This document shows, piece by piece, positions 50,750 through 50,834 of a stretch of DNA of 50,834 bases. The stretch comes from a virus. The notes below the pieces were generated by a model that saw only the letters and a list, made by a program, of their open reading frames with translations, had not been told where the DNA came from and did no database searches. Position 1 is the first letter of the stretch. Each line of letters begins with the position of its first letter. The position numbers were made by a program, and so were the translations under genes. The stretch is from IMG/VR virus record IMGVR_UViG_3300024261_000046, positions 1 through 50,834 of that record; one strand, given 5' to 3'.

Positions 50750-50834
50750 TGGCCTGGAAGCGAACCAGCCCAAGCCAGATCAAGACGGTGCGCCGCTGCG
50801 CGCGCCGCTGGTGGTGGCAGAAGATCAAGGGCCT
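50749..50834 (+). CDS. Probable PD-(D/E)XK exonuclease, N-terminal fragment
   Basis: Only 28 codons are present (MAWKRTSPSQIKTVRRCARR, then WWWQKIKG). SPSQIKTxRRCxRRWWWQKIxG closely fits the start of RecB/Cas4-like phage exonucleases, in which a Cys and aromatic cluster begins the domain. It starts in a TAATG junction. The catalytic residues lie beyond the window. Confidence 0.55.
   Translation, partial: MAWKRTSPSQIKTVRRCARRWWWQKIKG

Overview
This window looks like about 51 kb of a large, high-GC tailed phage genome (or a prophage of one) with a contractile tail. It carries a recognisable myovirus set: large terminase, portal, MuF-type head protein, prohead protease, scaffold, major capsid protein, neck proteins, tail sheath, tail tube, tail assembly chaperone and the start of a tape measure protein. 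No integrase, rRNA or complete tRNA was seen. The host cannot be named from the sequence. The strong G/C bias at third codon positions points to a high-GC bacterium.

Layout. Almost everything from 45,964 down to 1 is on the minus strand in tightly overlapping genes (TGATG, TAATG and GTGA junctions). A smaller plus-strand block runs from 46,147 to the right end. The two blocks diverge from one intergenic control region (45,965-46,146) beside an XRE-type DNA-binding protein. Reading leftward from it: (i) 45.9-36.8 kb has the XRE protein, a D5-like primase-helicase, a 281-bp iteron-bearing AT-richer gap that may be the replication origin, a VRR-NUC nuclease, small exported or membrane proteins, a lytic transglycosylase, a MazG-like NTP hydrolase, an HTH protein, a DNA methyltransferase with an inserted HTH, and an Rnl2-like RNA ligase; (ii) 36.7-34.9 kb has very small genes, including two copies of one small membrane protein made by an 89-bp duplication; (iii) 34.9-10.5 kb has DNA packaging and head genes interleaved with six large multidomain proteins; (iv) 10.5-1 kb has head maturation, neck and tail genes. 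The plus-strand block holds a DUF932-like protein, conserved phage proteins of unknown function, a two-helix membrane peptide, a lipoprotein, a hairpin-rich intergenic segment, and the first codons of a probable PD-(D/E)XK exonuclease.

The most notable content is the set of six giant proteins (1075, 1197, 784, 1128, 491 and 1020 residues), which together take about a third of the window. They carry unrelated enzyme domains: a DdrB-like ParB fold, a SNF2 helicase, a PP-loop PAPS-reductase-like enzyme, a Mom/XF1762-like acyltransferase, and LPD-like domains. They share short N-terminal modules: KPPxGY..KGGWTDGHGxYWYP, KYxRRVPKPGGGWRYxY, WADxAxTIPW, and repeated QLxLF-type pentapeptides that match the bacterial sliding-clamp-binding consensus. 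This fits the known idea of phage polyvalent proteins packaged in the head and injected with the DNA. The shared tags, the possible clamp-docking peptides and a recurrent (L/I)xKA motif, also present in scaffold, protease, capsid and portal proteins, suggest a modular tag-process-dock delivery system that I do not recognise from earlier description. That link is inference; the motifs themselves are visible in the sequence.
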